Positions 43,895 through 52,715 of a stretch of 64,000 nt of DNA are shown here, in pieces (position 1 is the first letter of the stretch; each line of letters opens with the position of its first letter). The stretch lies in the NCBI RefSeq assembly GCF_900538275.1, contig NZ_LR130778.1, positions 682,001-746,000 on the forward strand, read 5' to 3'. The translations under genes and the position numbers were made by a program. This stretch comes from Petrocella atlantisensis. Its GTDB lineage: Bacteria; Bacillota; Clostridia; Lachnospirales; Vallitaleaceae. The notes under the pieces were generated by a model, which saw nothing but the letters and a program-made list of their open reading frames with translations, was not told the origin of the DNA and did not search any database.

Positions 43895-44903
43895 TTAAAT
43901 AACCCTCCGGACACGTACTTTGCCAATGCCATGCGTCTCTACACATATCTTCTAAGCTTCTTTTCGCTTCCCAGCTCAATAGTTTTTTTGCTTTACTCAC
44001 ATCTGCATAACAAGTCCCAATGTCTCCGGGACGTCTTTCTTGAAAGGTATATGGAATCTTTACATTATTGGCTTTTTCAAAGGTCTTAATGACCTCCAAA
44101 ACACTATGGCCTTTTCCTGTTCCTAAGTTAATGGCTTCAATACCTTCTTGCTTAGTTGTATAGGTCAATGCACTCAGGTGGCCTTTTGCTAGGTCCACAA
44201 CATGAATATAATCACGAACACCTGTACCATCCGGCGTGTCATAATCGTTCCCAAATATACCTAGTTGATTTCTTTTTCCAATACCGACTTGGGTAACATA
44301 AGGCATTAGATTGTTGGGTACACCATTTGGATCTTCTCCTATTAAACCGCTTTCATGAGCACCAATAGGATTAAAATAACGTAACAATACAATCTGCCAT
44401 GTTGAATCAGCCTGATATATATCTTGTAAGATTTTCTCGATCATCCATTTTGTTGTGCCATATGGGTTGGTTGTGCTCAGAGGCAAATCTTCTACAAGGG
44501 GAGAGACGTTATTTAATCCATAAACGGTTGCAGATGAACTGAAGACCAATTTCTTGACATTATACTTATCCATGAGCTTAAAAAGTATTAAAGAACCGGT
44601 TATATTATTATGATAATACGCTAAAGGTAAGGCAACGGATTCTCCAACTGCCTTTAATCCGGCAAAGTGAATGACAGCTTCAATATCATGCTTTTTAAAT
44701 ACCTTTTCCAACCCTTCCTCATCTAAGAGATCCACTTCATAAAAAGTAAAGTCTTTACCCGTTATACCTTTGACCCTATTTAATGCTTCCGGCTTACTAT
44801 TAATATAATTATCCACCACAACAACATCCATAGATGCATCCAAAAGTTCAATCAAAGTATGACTTCCAATATATCCTGCACCACCTGTAACCAATACTGT
44901 CAT
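43887..44903 (-). CDS. galE: UDP-glucose 4-epimerase
   Basis: A 338-residue extended SDR that interconverts UDP-glucose and UDP-galactose. It has the NAD loop TGGAGYIGSHT (residues 6-16), the catalytic Ser/Tyr/Lys (SSSATVYG and NPYGTTKWMIE), and LRYFNPIGAHESGLIGEDP. Length and motifs are normal for GalE. It forms an operon with the CpsB-type phosphatase and follows the DeoR-family gene by 28 bp, so its role is probably in surface polysaccharide supply. Confidence 0.95.
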   Translation of the reverse strand: MTVLVTGGAGYIGSHTLIELLDASMDVVVVDNYINSKPEALNRVKGITGKDFTFYEVDLLDEEGLEKVFKKHDIEAVIHFAGLKAVGESVALPLAYYHNNITGSLILFKLMDKYNVKKLVFSSSATVYGLNNVSPLVEDLPLSTTNPYGTTKWMIEKILQDIYQADSTWQIVLLRYFNPIGAHESGLIGEDPNGVPNNLMPYVTQVGIGKRNQLGIFGNDYDTPDGTGVRDYIHVVDLAKGHLSALTYTTKQEGIEAINLGTGKGHSVLEVIKTFEKANNVKIPYTFQERRPGDIGTCYADVSKAKKLLSWEAKRSLEDMCRDAWHWQSTCPEGYLND

Positions 44904-44931
44904 TTTATAACCTCCTCATGACTTTTTGTCA

Positions 44932-45822
44932 TTAACAAATCAGCTTAATACCTTGAATATCTAGGAACTTACAATGCTCATCATCCGGCTTCGTATCCGT
45001 AATCAGGCTATCAAAGGATTGCCACAGCTCCAGTTTTGCAAATGATGAAGTATTCATCTTAGAACTTTCTACCAATAAAATCTTTGTTTTGCCTTGCTCT
45101 ATCATCAAGCTGGTTGCTTTTAATTCTTCATAATCACTAAAGGTAATGCCTTCAGTTTTTGATATACCTTCCGGCTCAACAAAGACCTTGTCAATATTGA
45201 ATTGTCTTATAAACAGCTCCATCTGGCTTCCTGTTAAGATCTTGTTGTCATTATCTAATATGCCCCCCGGTACATGTATTTTGATAAAAGGCTTATCCGA
45301 TGCAATCAAAGCATTGGTCAGTGAAGGTGTGATGAGGTTGATTCGTAGTTTGGAATCTATTTTTTGAAGTAAAAGTGCCGATAAGGTGCCATTCCCAACG
45401 GCAATGGTATCACCATCCTGAATATAGTTATAAGCTTCACCAACAATCTTATTATAACGATCTTTTAGTATACTATCTTCTATAATGATTTCACGAATCA
45501 CTTGTTCTTGGCCCTGCCCTTTGATCATTGTCGAATGTTGTAACCTACACCTATGATTACTGTTGCTCTCTCCGGGATATTTGGCTGCTGGGTTCTTATT
45601 GACCCATTGTACCCTATTCTTATAAGCAATATCATTTGGAATCTCACGTAAATAAGCACCACCATAAGTGACGACCAGACGATCCTCTTCGGCCAACTGT
45701 TTTAAATCTCTTCGGATTGTGGCCTCTCCAACGCTATAGGCTTTTGCCAGTTCTTTTACCTTGACAGCACCATTTTTTTTAATTTCTTTCATAATATCTT
45801 GGCGTCGTTCAATTTGATCCAT
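44932..45822 (-). CDS. DeoR-family regulator with ~40-residue insert
   Basis: A 296-residue repressor-type protein. The DeoR helix-turn-helix is at residues 6-55 (KVKELAKAYSVGEATIRRDL) and the sugar-phosphate sensor domain follows at about 125-290 (GDTIAVGNGTLSALL, ILLVESSKM). Between the conserved YGGA (53-56) and DGDTI (136-140) lie about 80 residues where the family has about 45. The extra part (about 72-112, DNA 45487-45609) includes NPAAKYPGESNSNHRCR and is rich in N, Q, H and R. The frame stays open, so the protein may be functional. It is first in line before galE and probably controls it. Confidence 0.85.
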   Translation of the reverse strand: MDQIERRQDIMKEIKKNGAVKVKELAKAYSVGEATIRRDLKQLAEEDRLVVTYGGAYLREIPNDIAYKNRVQWVNKNPAAKYPGESNSNHRCRLQHSTMIKGQGQEQVIREIIIEDSILKDRYNKIVGEAYNYIQDGDTIAVGNGTLSALLLQKIDSKLRINLITPSLTNALIASDKPFIKIHVPGGILDNDNKILTGSQMELFIRQFNIDKVFVEPEGISKTEGITFSDYEELKATSLMIEQGKTKILLVESSKMNTSSFAKLELWQSFDSLITDTKPDDEHCKFLDIQGIKLIC

Positions 45823-46222
45823 AACTCCTCCTAGATGTTTATTTCCTTTCTTATTATAACATTTACTTTCTTTTTTTCATAATCATTTTATCATCAATTC
45901 AAGATACGGATAGAAGATCATCAATCATCAATTCTTAGTAACATTAGGATTTGGACGCTTTGAATGCTTGATTTATCACTAATAATTTTATCAAATATCA
46001 ATAAATTCGATCATTAATATTCAATTTATATCAACATTATATTAAAAAGATATTGACATTTATTCAAATTATATATAATATATATATCAAAGCATAGTAC
46101 ATTATATTTATCCATGAAATTTATACACGAATTTATCGGTACAAGTTGATACATTATTAAGAGAGGAGGGAAAAACATTCAACTTGACGACCGATGAAAA
46201 TAAAGAAACAAAGGAGATTATG
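45823..46222. other. AT-rich divergent intergenic region with direct repeats
   Basis: This 400-bp gap separates the DeoR gene and the divergent membrane-protein gene. It holds three copies of ATCATCAAT(T)C (about 45890-45933), possible operator half-sites, a stretch of AT-rich sequence, and the promoter at 46053-46081. No gene or RNA structure is seen. Confidence 0.5.
46053..46081 (+). promoter_or_regulatory. consensus-like promoter of the membrane-protein gene
   Basis: TTGACA (46053-46058), 17 bp, TAATAT (46076-46081). It predicts a leader of about 135 bases before ATG 46223. Confidence 0.75.
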
Positions 46223-47068
46223 ATGACACTGTTACATTTATTAATTAGTTTTGGCGGCGGCGTATTTGCAGCCACCATAGGGGCTTTGGGAGCCTTTATC
46301 TTTGTAGGTTTTACCGGACTTGTGGGCATCGGTACAATATTGGCCGGTGGGGAAGCCACCATTCTTAACGACATCGCTTTTGGCAGCTATTTAGGTCCCC
46401 ATATCGCTTTTGCTGGTGGTGTTGCCGCTGTTGCTTTTGCTGCCAATAAGAAAAAGCTTATGGGTGATGCCAACGGCACCGACATCGTGGCACCCATGTT
46501 TGGTCTAGGTGACCCTACAGTATTATTGGTAGGTGGGATTTTCGGTTCCTTAGGCTATGCAATCAATTACTTACTTTCTTCAGTATTAGCGGTTCAAACA
46601 GACACCATCGCACTTACAGTCGTTATTTCCGGACTCATTGTTAGACTTGTTTTTGGCAAAACCGGACTCATCGGTACTTTCGATGGTTCAAAAGGTGATG
46701 TTAGACGCTACTTTCCGGAAGGTAAATTCTTCCTGTTCATGCTCATTCTTGCGGCCGGCTTAGGATTAGTTGTATCCAACATGGCCATAGCATTAAATAT
46801 TGCCGCAATCGGCTTTACCATTAGTGCTGCCTCATTGATCTTTGCCGAAATGGGATTGCCTGTTCCCGGGACACATCATATCACCATGGTTGCAGGCCTT
46901 GCTGCCGTTTCCTCTGGCGATCCTTACATCGGTATGGCTTTTGGTATCTTGTCCATGATTGTTGGAGAAGTCTTTACCCTAGTCTTCAACAGCCACAACG
47001 ACACCCATATTGACCCACCAGCCGGTGCGATATTCATATGTTCCTTTATCGTGCTCGCTATATTTTAG
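46223..47068 (+). CDS. unrecognised multi-pass membrane protein
   Basis: A 281-residue, very hydrophobic, Gly/Ala-rich protein with about eight to nine predicted helices. I do not recognise the family. Two halves show a weak internal repeat: GPHIAFAGGVAAVAFAA in the first and GTHHITMVAGLAAVSSGDP in the second. This suggests an inverted-repeat transporter fold. Charged loops hold DANGTDIVAP, DGSKGDVRRYFPEG and NSHNDTHIDPPAGA, the last with His/Asp that could bind metal. ATG 46223 is chosen for its 6-base distance from AAGGAG. It has its own strong promoter and terminator. Confidence 0.75.
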   Translation: MTLLHLLISFGGGVFAATIGALGAFIFVGFTGLVGIGTILAGGEATILNDIAFGSYLGPHIAFAGGVAAVAFAANKKKLMGDANGTDIVAPMFGLGDPTVLLVGGIFGSLGYAINYLLSSVLAVQTDTIALTVVISGLIVRLVFGKTGLIGTFDGSKGDVRRYFPEGKFFLFMLILAAGLGLVVSNMAIALNIAAIGFTISAASLIFAEMGLPVPGTHHITMVAGLAAVSSGDPYIGMAFGILSMIVGEVFTLVFNSHNDTHIDPPAGAIFICSFIVLAIF

Positions 47069-47104
47069 TACATTAAGCAGTGAATAATCTCTCCCAAGAT
47101 GAGA

Positions 47105-47147
47105 ACACAAAAAAAGAAAAGGCCCCAAACCTTTTCTTTTTTTGTGT
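47105..47147. terminator. bidirectional intrinsic terminator
   Basis: An 18-bp perfect inverted repeat (47105-47122 with 47130-47147) with a 7-base loop; both arms are A/T-run rich. It closes the membrane-protein gene and can serve the converging PAS-GGDEF gene. Confidence 0.9.
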
Positions 47148-47167
47148 TTTATTTTCTATTTTAATCT

Positions 47168-47290
47168 ATGGTTAAAGTGTCAAAACTATATAGTCGAACT
47201 TTCGTATACAATATATAGTTATGAATGTATCAACGTAATCTATATATTGTATGTGAACTTAGTGAAACTTAGTTTTGGCACCTTAACCAT
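47168..47290. repeat. palindromic intergenic repeat, family R1 copy B
   Basis: The 123-bp element has 20-bp terminal inverted repeats (47168-47187 with 47271-47290, 18 of 20 matching) and an inner 12-bp perfect stem ATACAATATATA/TATATATTGTAT. It shares TAGTGAAACTTAGTTTTG and the flanking GTTAA.G.GTCAAAAC pattern with copy A at 4551. The loops differ in length. It lies between convergent genes and encodes nothing. Confidence 0.75.
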
Positions 47291-47303
47291 CTGATGAAGT
47301 CCA

Positions 47304-48941
47304 TTATTTTATTACTTTCGCAACCCGATTGCGTCCTTCTGACTTTGCCTTATACAGCGCTTTGTCAACCCTTGAAATTACAGTAGCAGGATCTTCATCT
47401 TCTTGCCATATAGCCACACCGAAGCTACATGTTAACCTATCAATTTTATCAAAATCATAGGCTTCTATTTTCTTCCTTAGCTTTTCTGCCAAAACACTAG
47501 CACCTTCGATATCTGTTTTTGGCGCAATAATTATAAATTCTTCGCCACCCCAACGACCTAATATATCAATTTCTCTTACACTTTTCTCCATCAACCTTGA
47601 TAAATCATAGAGTGTTTTGTCTCCAATCTGATGACCGAAGTTATCATTAACGTGTTTAAAATGGTCGATGTCAAGCAATATAACTCCAAAAGGCCACTGG
47701 GTTCTCTGAGCCCTCTCAAGTTCCATTTCCAGTACTTCATCAATTTTTAGACGGTTATAGAGCTGTGTTAATTTGTCTGTAACCGATAGTCTTCTTATCT
47801 CTTCTTCCATTGCTTTTCTCTCAGTATAATCTTCAACAATACCTATACCACCTGTCATGACCCCGGACTCATCAAATACCGGAGCAAAGGTCGCCCGCAC
47901 ATACACTTCCTTACCGGTTATGGATGACTTGTACATATCTTCATATAAAGCTGTATTTCCTGTCAAGGATTTTTTAATCACTTGTGCTAGGTTTTCATCC
48001 GGAAGTTCCAGCATATTAAGATTTAACAACTGTTCCCTTGTCGCATCTATTAAATTGCAAAAGTGCTGATTGATGTTTAATATCAACCCTTCAGGGTTAT
48101 ATTGTATGATGCCGATAGGCGAATTTTCGAATATGAGCTCCAACTGCGTTTCTCTGTCTTTAATCGATCTTTCATAAGCCTTTAGAAGGGTTATATCCCG
48201 AATGACATGAACCACCATCACAACATCTTCCACCATATAGAGTCTTGCCGAAACCAAACCAACTCGAATTCTATCATTTTTTGATTTGAATTTCACTTCA
48301 ATGTTTTCACAGTAACCCTGTTCATGCAGCATTGTCTTAATAATATTTCTTTTCTCAGGATCATTGGTATAAATATGGATGCTTTCATCGGTTAAAGCTT
48401 CTATATCCTCTACTGTATAACCACTCGTACTCAAATAGGCATTGTTGTAGTCCAATACTCGAAAGTCATCTATGGTTGTAATCACTGTAGGTTCCGGTAT
48501 CATATGAAAAATCGTTCTAAAATGACGTTTCAACTCTTGTTCCACAAGTCTAGCCCGTTCTAGGGCTTCCATATCCTCAAAAAGCCTTTCCTTCATTAAT
48601 AAAAACGCACTGGAAAACTCTCCAAAATAGTCTGTGTCTTGGGAAAAATCGCCTTCTGATAGAGCTTCCATTTGAGTATTTAAGTATTTTAATTTGGTAA
48701 GCAGCTGTGAGATAGCCTCAAAAATCGGTCCTGAACCAACGGTTTCAAAAGAAATGTCTCCATCACTTATCTTCATCATCGTTTCTCTGATTTTCCACAG
48801 ATCAAGGACCATGCTCTCCATACTTTCAAACACAAGAGCACGCCCTACTATGTCTGACAAAACGGTATCATCCAGCTTGTCTTGGTAGAGTATTGAGGCG
48901 ATTAAATTTTTAAATTTATCATAGTCTATTTTTTCTTTCAT
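47304..48941 (-). CDS. PAS-PAS-GGDEF diguanylate cyclase
   Basis: A 545-residue protein without obvious membrane helices. A helical N-terminus with a HAMP-like segment (MEALSEGDFSQDTDYFGEF) is followed by two PAS domains (about 150-265 and 275-390) and a GGDEF domain. The signature GRWGGEEFIIIAP and the metal loop LDIDHFKHVNDNFGHQIGD are intact, so c-di-GMP synthesis is expected. The PAS ligand is unknown. ATG 48941 is used because GAGGTGATG lies just before it. Confidence 0.9.
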   Translation of the reverse strand: MKEKIDYDKFKNLIASILYQDKLDDTVLSDIVGRALVFESMESMVLDLWKIRETMMKISDGDISFETVGSGPIFEAISQLLTKLKYLNTQMEALSEGDFSQDTDYFGEFSSAFLLMKERLFEDMEALERARLVEQELKRHFRTIFHMIPEPTVITTIDDFRVLDYNNAYLSTSGYTVEDIEALTDESIHIYTNDPEKRNIIKTMLHEQGYCENIEVKFKSKNDRIRVGLVSARLYMVEDVVMVVHVIRDITLLKAYERSIKDRETQLELIFENSPIGIIQYNPEGLILNINQHFCNLIDATREQLLNLNMLELPDENLAQVIKKSLTGNTALYEDMYKSSITGKEVYVRATFAPVFDESGVMTGGIGIVEDYTERKAMEEEIRRLSVTDKLTQLYNRLKIDEVLEMELERAQRTQWPFGVILLDIDHFKHVNDNFGHQIGDKTLYDLSRLMEKSVREIDILGRWGGEEFIIIAPKTDIEGASVLAEKLRKKIEAYDFDKIDRLTCSFGVAIWQEDEDPATVISRVDKALYKAKSEGRNRVAKVIK

Positions 48942-49137
48942 TTCCATCACCTCAACAACAAGGGGCAAACTTTTGAACTTAAGTTATCCTTCTATTATAC
49001 CACACTCTTTAGTCTTTTGACATTATTTATAGGTCTATAGAACTACTTTCCTGCTGCATACGCCACTATGAAGATACATTTATCATCCACAATAGCATTA
49101 TGTTATAACATAATATTCTTTGTCCCATAAAAGCATT

Positions 49138-49272
49138 AAAAAAGGTTATAAACCACAATCAAATCATACGTAGCTATAGGCGGTGTACGCCGGAGTAGCC
49201 AGAGATATCATATCGGTTAGGCTTTACCGAATACAATAAATCCATACGTGTCATTTAATCCAATTTATAACC
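49138..49272 (-). ncRNA. structured element after trpB, closed by a 9-bp stem and T-run (candidate)
   Basis: The 385-bp gap 48942-49326 holds no gene. On the minus strand, GGTTATAAA (49272-49264) pairs with TTTATAACC (49152-49144), followed by TTTTTT (49143-49138). The enclosed 110 bases contain short hairpins (GGCG-TACAC-CGCC, CGGT...ACCG) and could be a folded RNA or a complex terminator of trpB. I could not match it to a known riboswitch. Farther on is a perfect 16-bp palindrome, TTATGTTATAACATAA (49098-49113). Confidence 0.4.
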
Positions 49273-49326
49273 CAATCATATTATATGATTTAGTGAAATA
49301 TTTGTCAATCTATCGATTTTATTTTA

Positions 49327-50529
49327 TTAGATTTTCTCTTTTTGTACGATGTTGACTTCGTTTTCTGCAATATAGGCTTCCATTGCCTGAACATCTTTGT
49401 CCCCACGTCCAGATAGGTTGACGATTATGATTTTGTCTTTGGATAAGGTGGGCGCCAGCTTCATAACATAGGCTATGGCATGGGCACTCTCGATCGCCGG
49501 TATAATCCCTTCTGTTTGTGATAAGTATAAGAAAGCTTTCACTGCTTCTTCATCCGTAATGGATACATAAGTTGCTCGGTCCGTGTCTTTAAGATAAGCA
49601 TGCTCAGGGCCTACACCGGGATAATCTAAGCCAGCTGAAATAGAGTAGACAGGACTGATTGCTCCGGCATCATCTTGAACAAAAATGGTATTCATGCCAT
49701 GTATGACACCTTCTCTACCTTTCGCCATTGTTGCTGCATGCATATCTGTTTCTACGCCCAATCCTGCCGCTTCAACACCAATAATGCCAACTTCTTCATA
49801 GGGTAAAAATGCATGGAACAAGCCAATAGCATTGCTTCCACCACCAACACAGGCCACACAGTAGTCCGGAAGTCTATTTTCTTTTTCTTGTATTTGTGCC
49901 AAGGCTTCCTCACCAATAATCTTCTGAAATTCACGTACCATGCTTGGATAAGGATGTGGTCCTACAACAGAACCTAGTAAGTAAAAAGTATCATCAATAC
50001 GTTCTACCCACGTCTTAATAGCTGCATCCACTGCATCACTTAAGGTTCTGGTACCTTCTTTAACCGCTACCACTTTGGCTCCAAGAAGTTCCATCCTAAA
50101 AACATTTAATTGTTGTCTAACAGTATCTTCCTCACCCATATAGATTTCACATTCCATATCAAACATAGCCGCCGCTGTAGCTGTAGCCACACCATGCTGA
50201 CCGGCACCTGTTTCGGCTATAATTTTCTTTTTACCCATTCTTTTTGCCAACAGAATCTGCCCGATAGCGTTATTAATCTTGTGAGCACCTGTATGGTTTA
50301 AATCCTCACGTTTTAAGTAGATTTTAGCCCCACCCAGTCTACTTGTTAAGTTAGCTGCAAAATATAGAGGATTCTCTCGTCCCACATATTCTTTTAAATA
50401 ATACTTGTAGTCTTTGATAAAACTTTCATCGACTATGGCTGCTTCATAGGCTATTTCAAGCTCTCGTAGTGCTTCAATGACGGGTTCAGGAACATACTGT
50501 CCCCCAAACCTTCCAAATTGATGTTTCAT
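49327..50529 (-). CDS. trpB: tryptophan synthase beta chain (orphan)
   Basis: A 400-residue PLP enzyme that condenses indole and serine to tryptophan. The N-terminus [17 protein letters not shown] is typical of TrpB. The PLP Lys is in [13 protein letters not shown] (about 86), the phosphate loop in GGGSNAIG, and the C-terminus has LSGRGDKD. It is the TrpB1 type, which normally pairs with TrpA, yet no trpA or other trp gene is near. The rest of the pathway may lie elsewhere, or the enzyme may salvage indole. Confidence 0.96.
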   Translation of the reverse strand: MKHQFGRFGGQYVPEPVIEALRELEIAYEAAIVDESFIKDYKYYLKEYVGRENPLYFAANLTSRLGGAKIYLKREDLNHTGAHKINNAIGQILLAKRMGKKKIIAETGAGQHGVATATAAAMFDMECEIYMGEEDTVRQQLNVFRMELLGAKVVAVKEGTRTLSDAVDAAIKTWVERIDDTFYLLGSVVGPHPYPSMVREFQKIIGEEALAQIQEKENRLPDYCVACVGGGSNAIGLFHAFLPYEEVGIIGVEAAGLGVETDMHAATMAKGREGVIHGMNTIFVQDDAGAISPVYSISAGLDYPGVGPEHAYLKDTDRATYVSITDEEAVKAFLYLSQTEGIIPAIESAHAIAYVMKLAPTLSKDKIIIVNLSGRGDKDVQAMEAYIAENEVNIVQKEKI

Positions 50530-50597
50530 AATATCATCCTCCCATAAGTTGAATTATTTATCATACTACCATAGCACAGCAACAAATTCAATGATAA

Positions 50598-52319
50598 TCA
50601 AAGCGTATAAACCTTAAGTTCTTCGCCAATTGCCTCTACACTTGATTTCAATTGTTCCATATTTGACACCACTACTTCTGTATTGGCTGTTTGTTCTTCA
50701 ATTAGCGCTGTCATCTCCTGTATTTCAGAGGTGGCACTTTGAGATATATCACTTATGACAACAAACTTATCCATAACATCATTTTTGTGCATCATGACGA
50801 TATCCGATTTCTTGTCCAGATTATCAATCTCTGACATAACATGATCCATGGATTCTTTAAGTTCACCGTAAGCCGTCACAGTCTCTTCTAATCTATTGGT
50901 CGATCCACTTATTAGAGTTGTATTGTCTTTATTTGTAACCATAGCCTCATCAATATCTTTTAAAACACTCCCAATGATGGCTTCAATCTCTGTTACAGAT
51001 TTATTCGACTCTTCCGCTAGATTACGTATCTCATTGGCAACCACTGCAAAGCCTCTACCTGCTTCACCTGCTCTTGCTGCCTCAATCGAAGCATTAAGGG
51101 CAAGCAAATTCGTCTGACTGGCTATCCTTCTAATGGTTTCTATAATATTAACGACACTACCTGACTTTTCTTCAAGACTTACAAATTTCAAAGTGTTTTT
51201 GTCAAATCCGACAACTGCATTTTGAAGACTTTCTGATAATTTTTCAAGTTCTTGTTCTGAATCTACTGTTTTAATTTTTAGCACTTCCATGCCTTTTGAT
51301 GCTTTACTAATACATGCATCCATAGCGTTTATTTCGTCATCTAAAAGTTCACCTAGGTTTTTGGCGCGTGTTACTTCTTCCGCTTCTTTAGCAACACCAT
51401 CCGACAACTTCCCAATGCGCACAGAATTTTCATTAGAGGAATCCGATAACATTTCCATCGCTTGTGTCACTTCATTATAAGAAACAATAACTTTGTTCGT
51501 CACTTCTGAGATTTCCGTTATCATTTTCCTGTTATTACCAATCATCTGGTTTAAGCTTCTTTGCAATATACCCAATTCAGACTTTAAAGCCTTATGTTGG
51601 AATTCCTGTGAAAGATCAAATCTAGCAATCCTTGTAAATGCTTCTGCCATAGCATTAATAGGGTTCACCAGCTGTTTCGTAAAATATAGAATTGCAATCA
51701 GAGAGAGTCCCAAAATACCTACCGAGATTAAAAGTCCCTCAAGAAAACCATTTATAAACCGATCATAATCGGCAGTTATATCAAAATCCGTACCAATAAC
51801 GGCCACAACTGCGCCTTCATCGTTTTTTACAGGATAGTAGCTGCTCATCATCTTACCATATTCTCCGGACTCATACTCACCCGGCATGGCCACACCTGTT
51901 GACATTAATGCTTCATAGATTTCAATATAGTCTTCTTCTACGGATGTACCAAGTGGTGTATATAATTCCTCACCATCCTCATAGCCATCCACCACATAAA
52001 TCCATTCACCCTTTTCATTGATCTTAGAGATATAAACAAATTTTGCACCACTGGATTCTTTTAAACCTGTCATAAGACTTTTAAGTTCTTGGTATTGCGC
52101 ATCGTCTTGATCCGCTTCTACATTGTAAGCATCTAGTGTTGTAAAGTCCACTTGACTGACTATGTAGTTCTTAGTGTTGTTGGCTCTGTCTATAGCAGAA
52201 GACTTAACCATATCAAACATGATGTTAAAGGATGCAATCTGTAATGCTGTACTACATAAGAGTATTAACAGAAAAACAATGGTTATCAGCCTAAAGCCGA
52301 TTTTGTGAAAAATTTTCAT
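50598..52319 (-). CDS. methyl-accepting chemotaxis protein
   Basis: A 573-residue transducer with a first membrane helix (about 10-31), an extracellular Cache-like sensor (about 35-190), a second helix (about 195-215), HAMP (about 216-270) and a long cytoplasmic signalling coil. The hairpin tip is [20 protein letters not shown] with [20 protein letters not shown], the CheA/CheW contact. The ligand is unknown. ATG 52319 starts the membrane helix; GGAGG is 13 bases upstream, a longer gap than usual, so the start is not certain. No che gene is adjacent. Confidence 0.92.
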   Translation of the reverse strand: MKIFHKIGFRLITIVFLLILLCSTALQIASFNIMFDMVKSSAIDRANNTKNYIVSQVDFTTLDAYNVEADQDDAQYQELKSLMTGLKESSGAKFVYISKINEKGEWIYVVDGYEDGEELYTPLGTSVEEDYIEIYEALMSTGVAMPGEYESGEYGKMMSSYYPVKNDEGAVVAVIGTDFDITADYDRFINGFLEGLLISVGILGLSLIAILYFTKQLVNPINAMAEAFTRIARFDLSQEFQHKALKSELGILQRSLNQMIGNNRKMITEISEVTNKVIVSYNEVTQAMEMLSDSSNENSVRIGKLSDGVAKEAEEVTRAKNLGELLDDEINAMDACISKASKGMEVLKIKTVDSEQELEKLSESLQNAVVGFDKNTLKFVSLEEKSGSVVNIIETIRRIASQTNLLALNASIEAARAGEAGRGFAVVANEIRNLAEESNKSVTEIEAIIGSVLKDIDEAMVTNKDNTTLISGSTNRLEETVTAYGELKESMDHVMSEIDNLDKKSDIVMMHKNDVMDKFVVISDISQSATSEIQEMTALIEEQTANTEVVVSNMEQLKSSVEAIGEELKVYTL

Positions 52320-52715
52320 AAATAATTGGTTACCTCCGTGTATTATAGGCCTCTTGACCTCTCTATTTGGAACTGATAGACAATCCCCTCCGTGAAATTT
52401 TATCACTAATTCCACTATTATTCTACACATATATTTTTTCGGGTGTATTTTCATTACTTTAATTACTTTAATTCTAAGAACTACCTACGAATTTCAGCAG
52501 ATTTTTATGGTAAGATGCTTAATATAATGTTAAAATATAGTATATAACCTGTGGCTCTCCTTGCATAGACCATCTAAATATTATAGGCACACCTATTGAA
52601 AAATAGGGTCGCAAAACTTGAGTCTAAGGCATATGCTATGACCGTTCAGTTGCAAAATTTGTTATTCAAAATTTATGCAACTTTTTTTACGACAAATAAC
52701 TCTGTGAGGTCTTTT
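52320..52715. other. divergent intergenic region between MCP and SARP-type regulator
   Basis: No gene is supported here. The left part must hold the MCP promoter. The right part is the leader of the SARP-type gene, with a terminator-like hairpin at 52649-52688. I find no TGTCACA or TGTAACA heptamer pair of the sort seen in front of the two small genes, so self-control by that motif is not apparent. Confidence 0.4.
52649..52688 (+). terminator. terminator-like hairpin in the leader of the SARP-type gene
   Basis: GTTGC-A-AAATTT pairs with AAATTT-AT-GCAAC (52649-52660 with 52668-52681) and is followed by TTTTTTT (52682-52688). It ends 28 bases before the start codon at 52716. It has the form of an intrinsic terminator placed inside a leader, so it may act as an attenuator; the stem is AT-rich and only moderately strong. 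Confidence 0.5.

Noticed and set aside
49138-49272. c-di-GMP or other known riboswitch
   Set aside because: AAAGCC and GGCTAC fragments recall the GEMM core, but the GCAAACC...ACGCAAAGC order is missing, and the element lies behind trpB, not in front of a gene.
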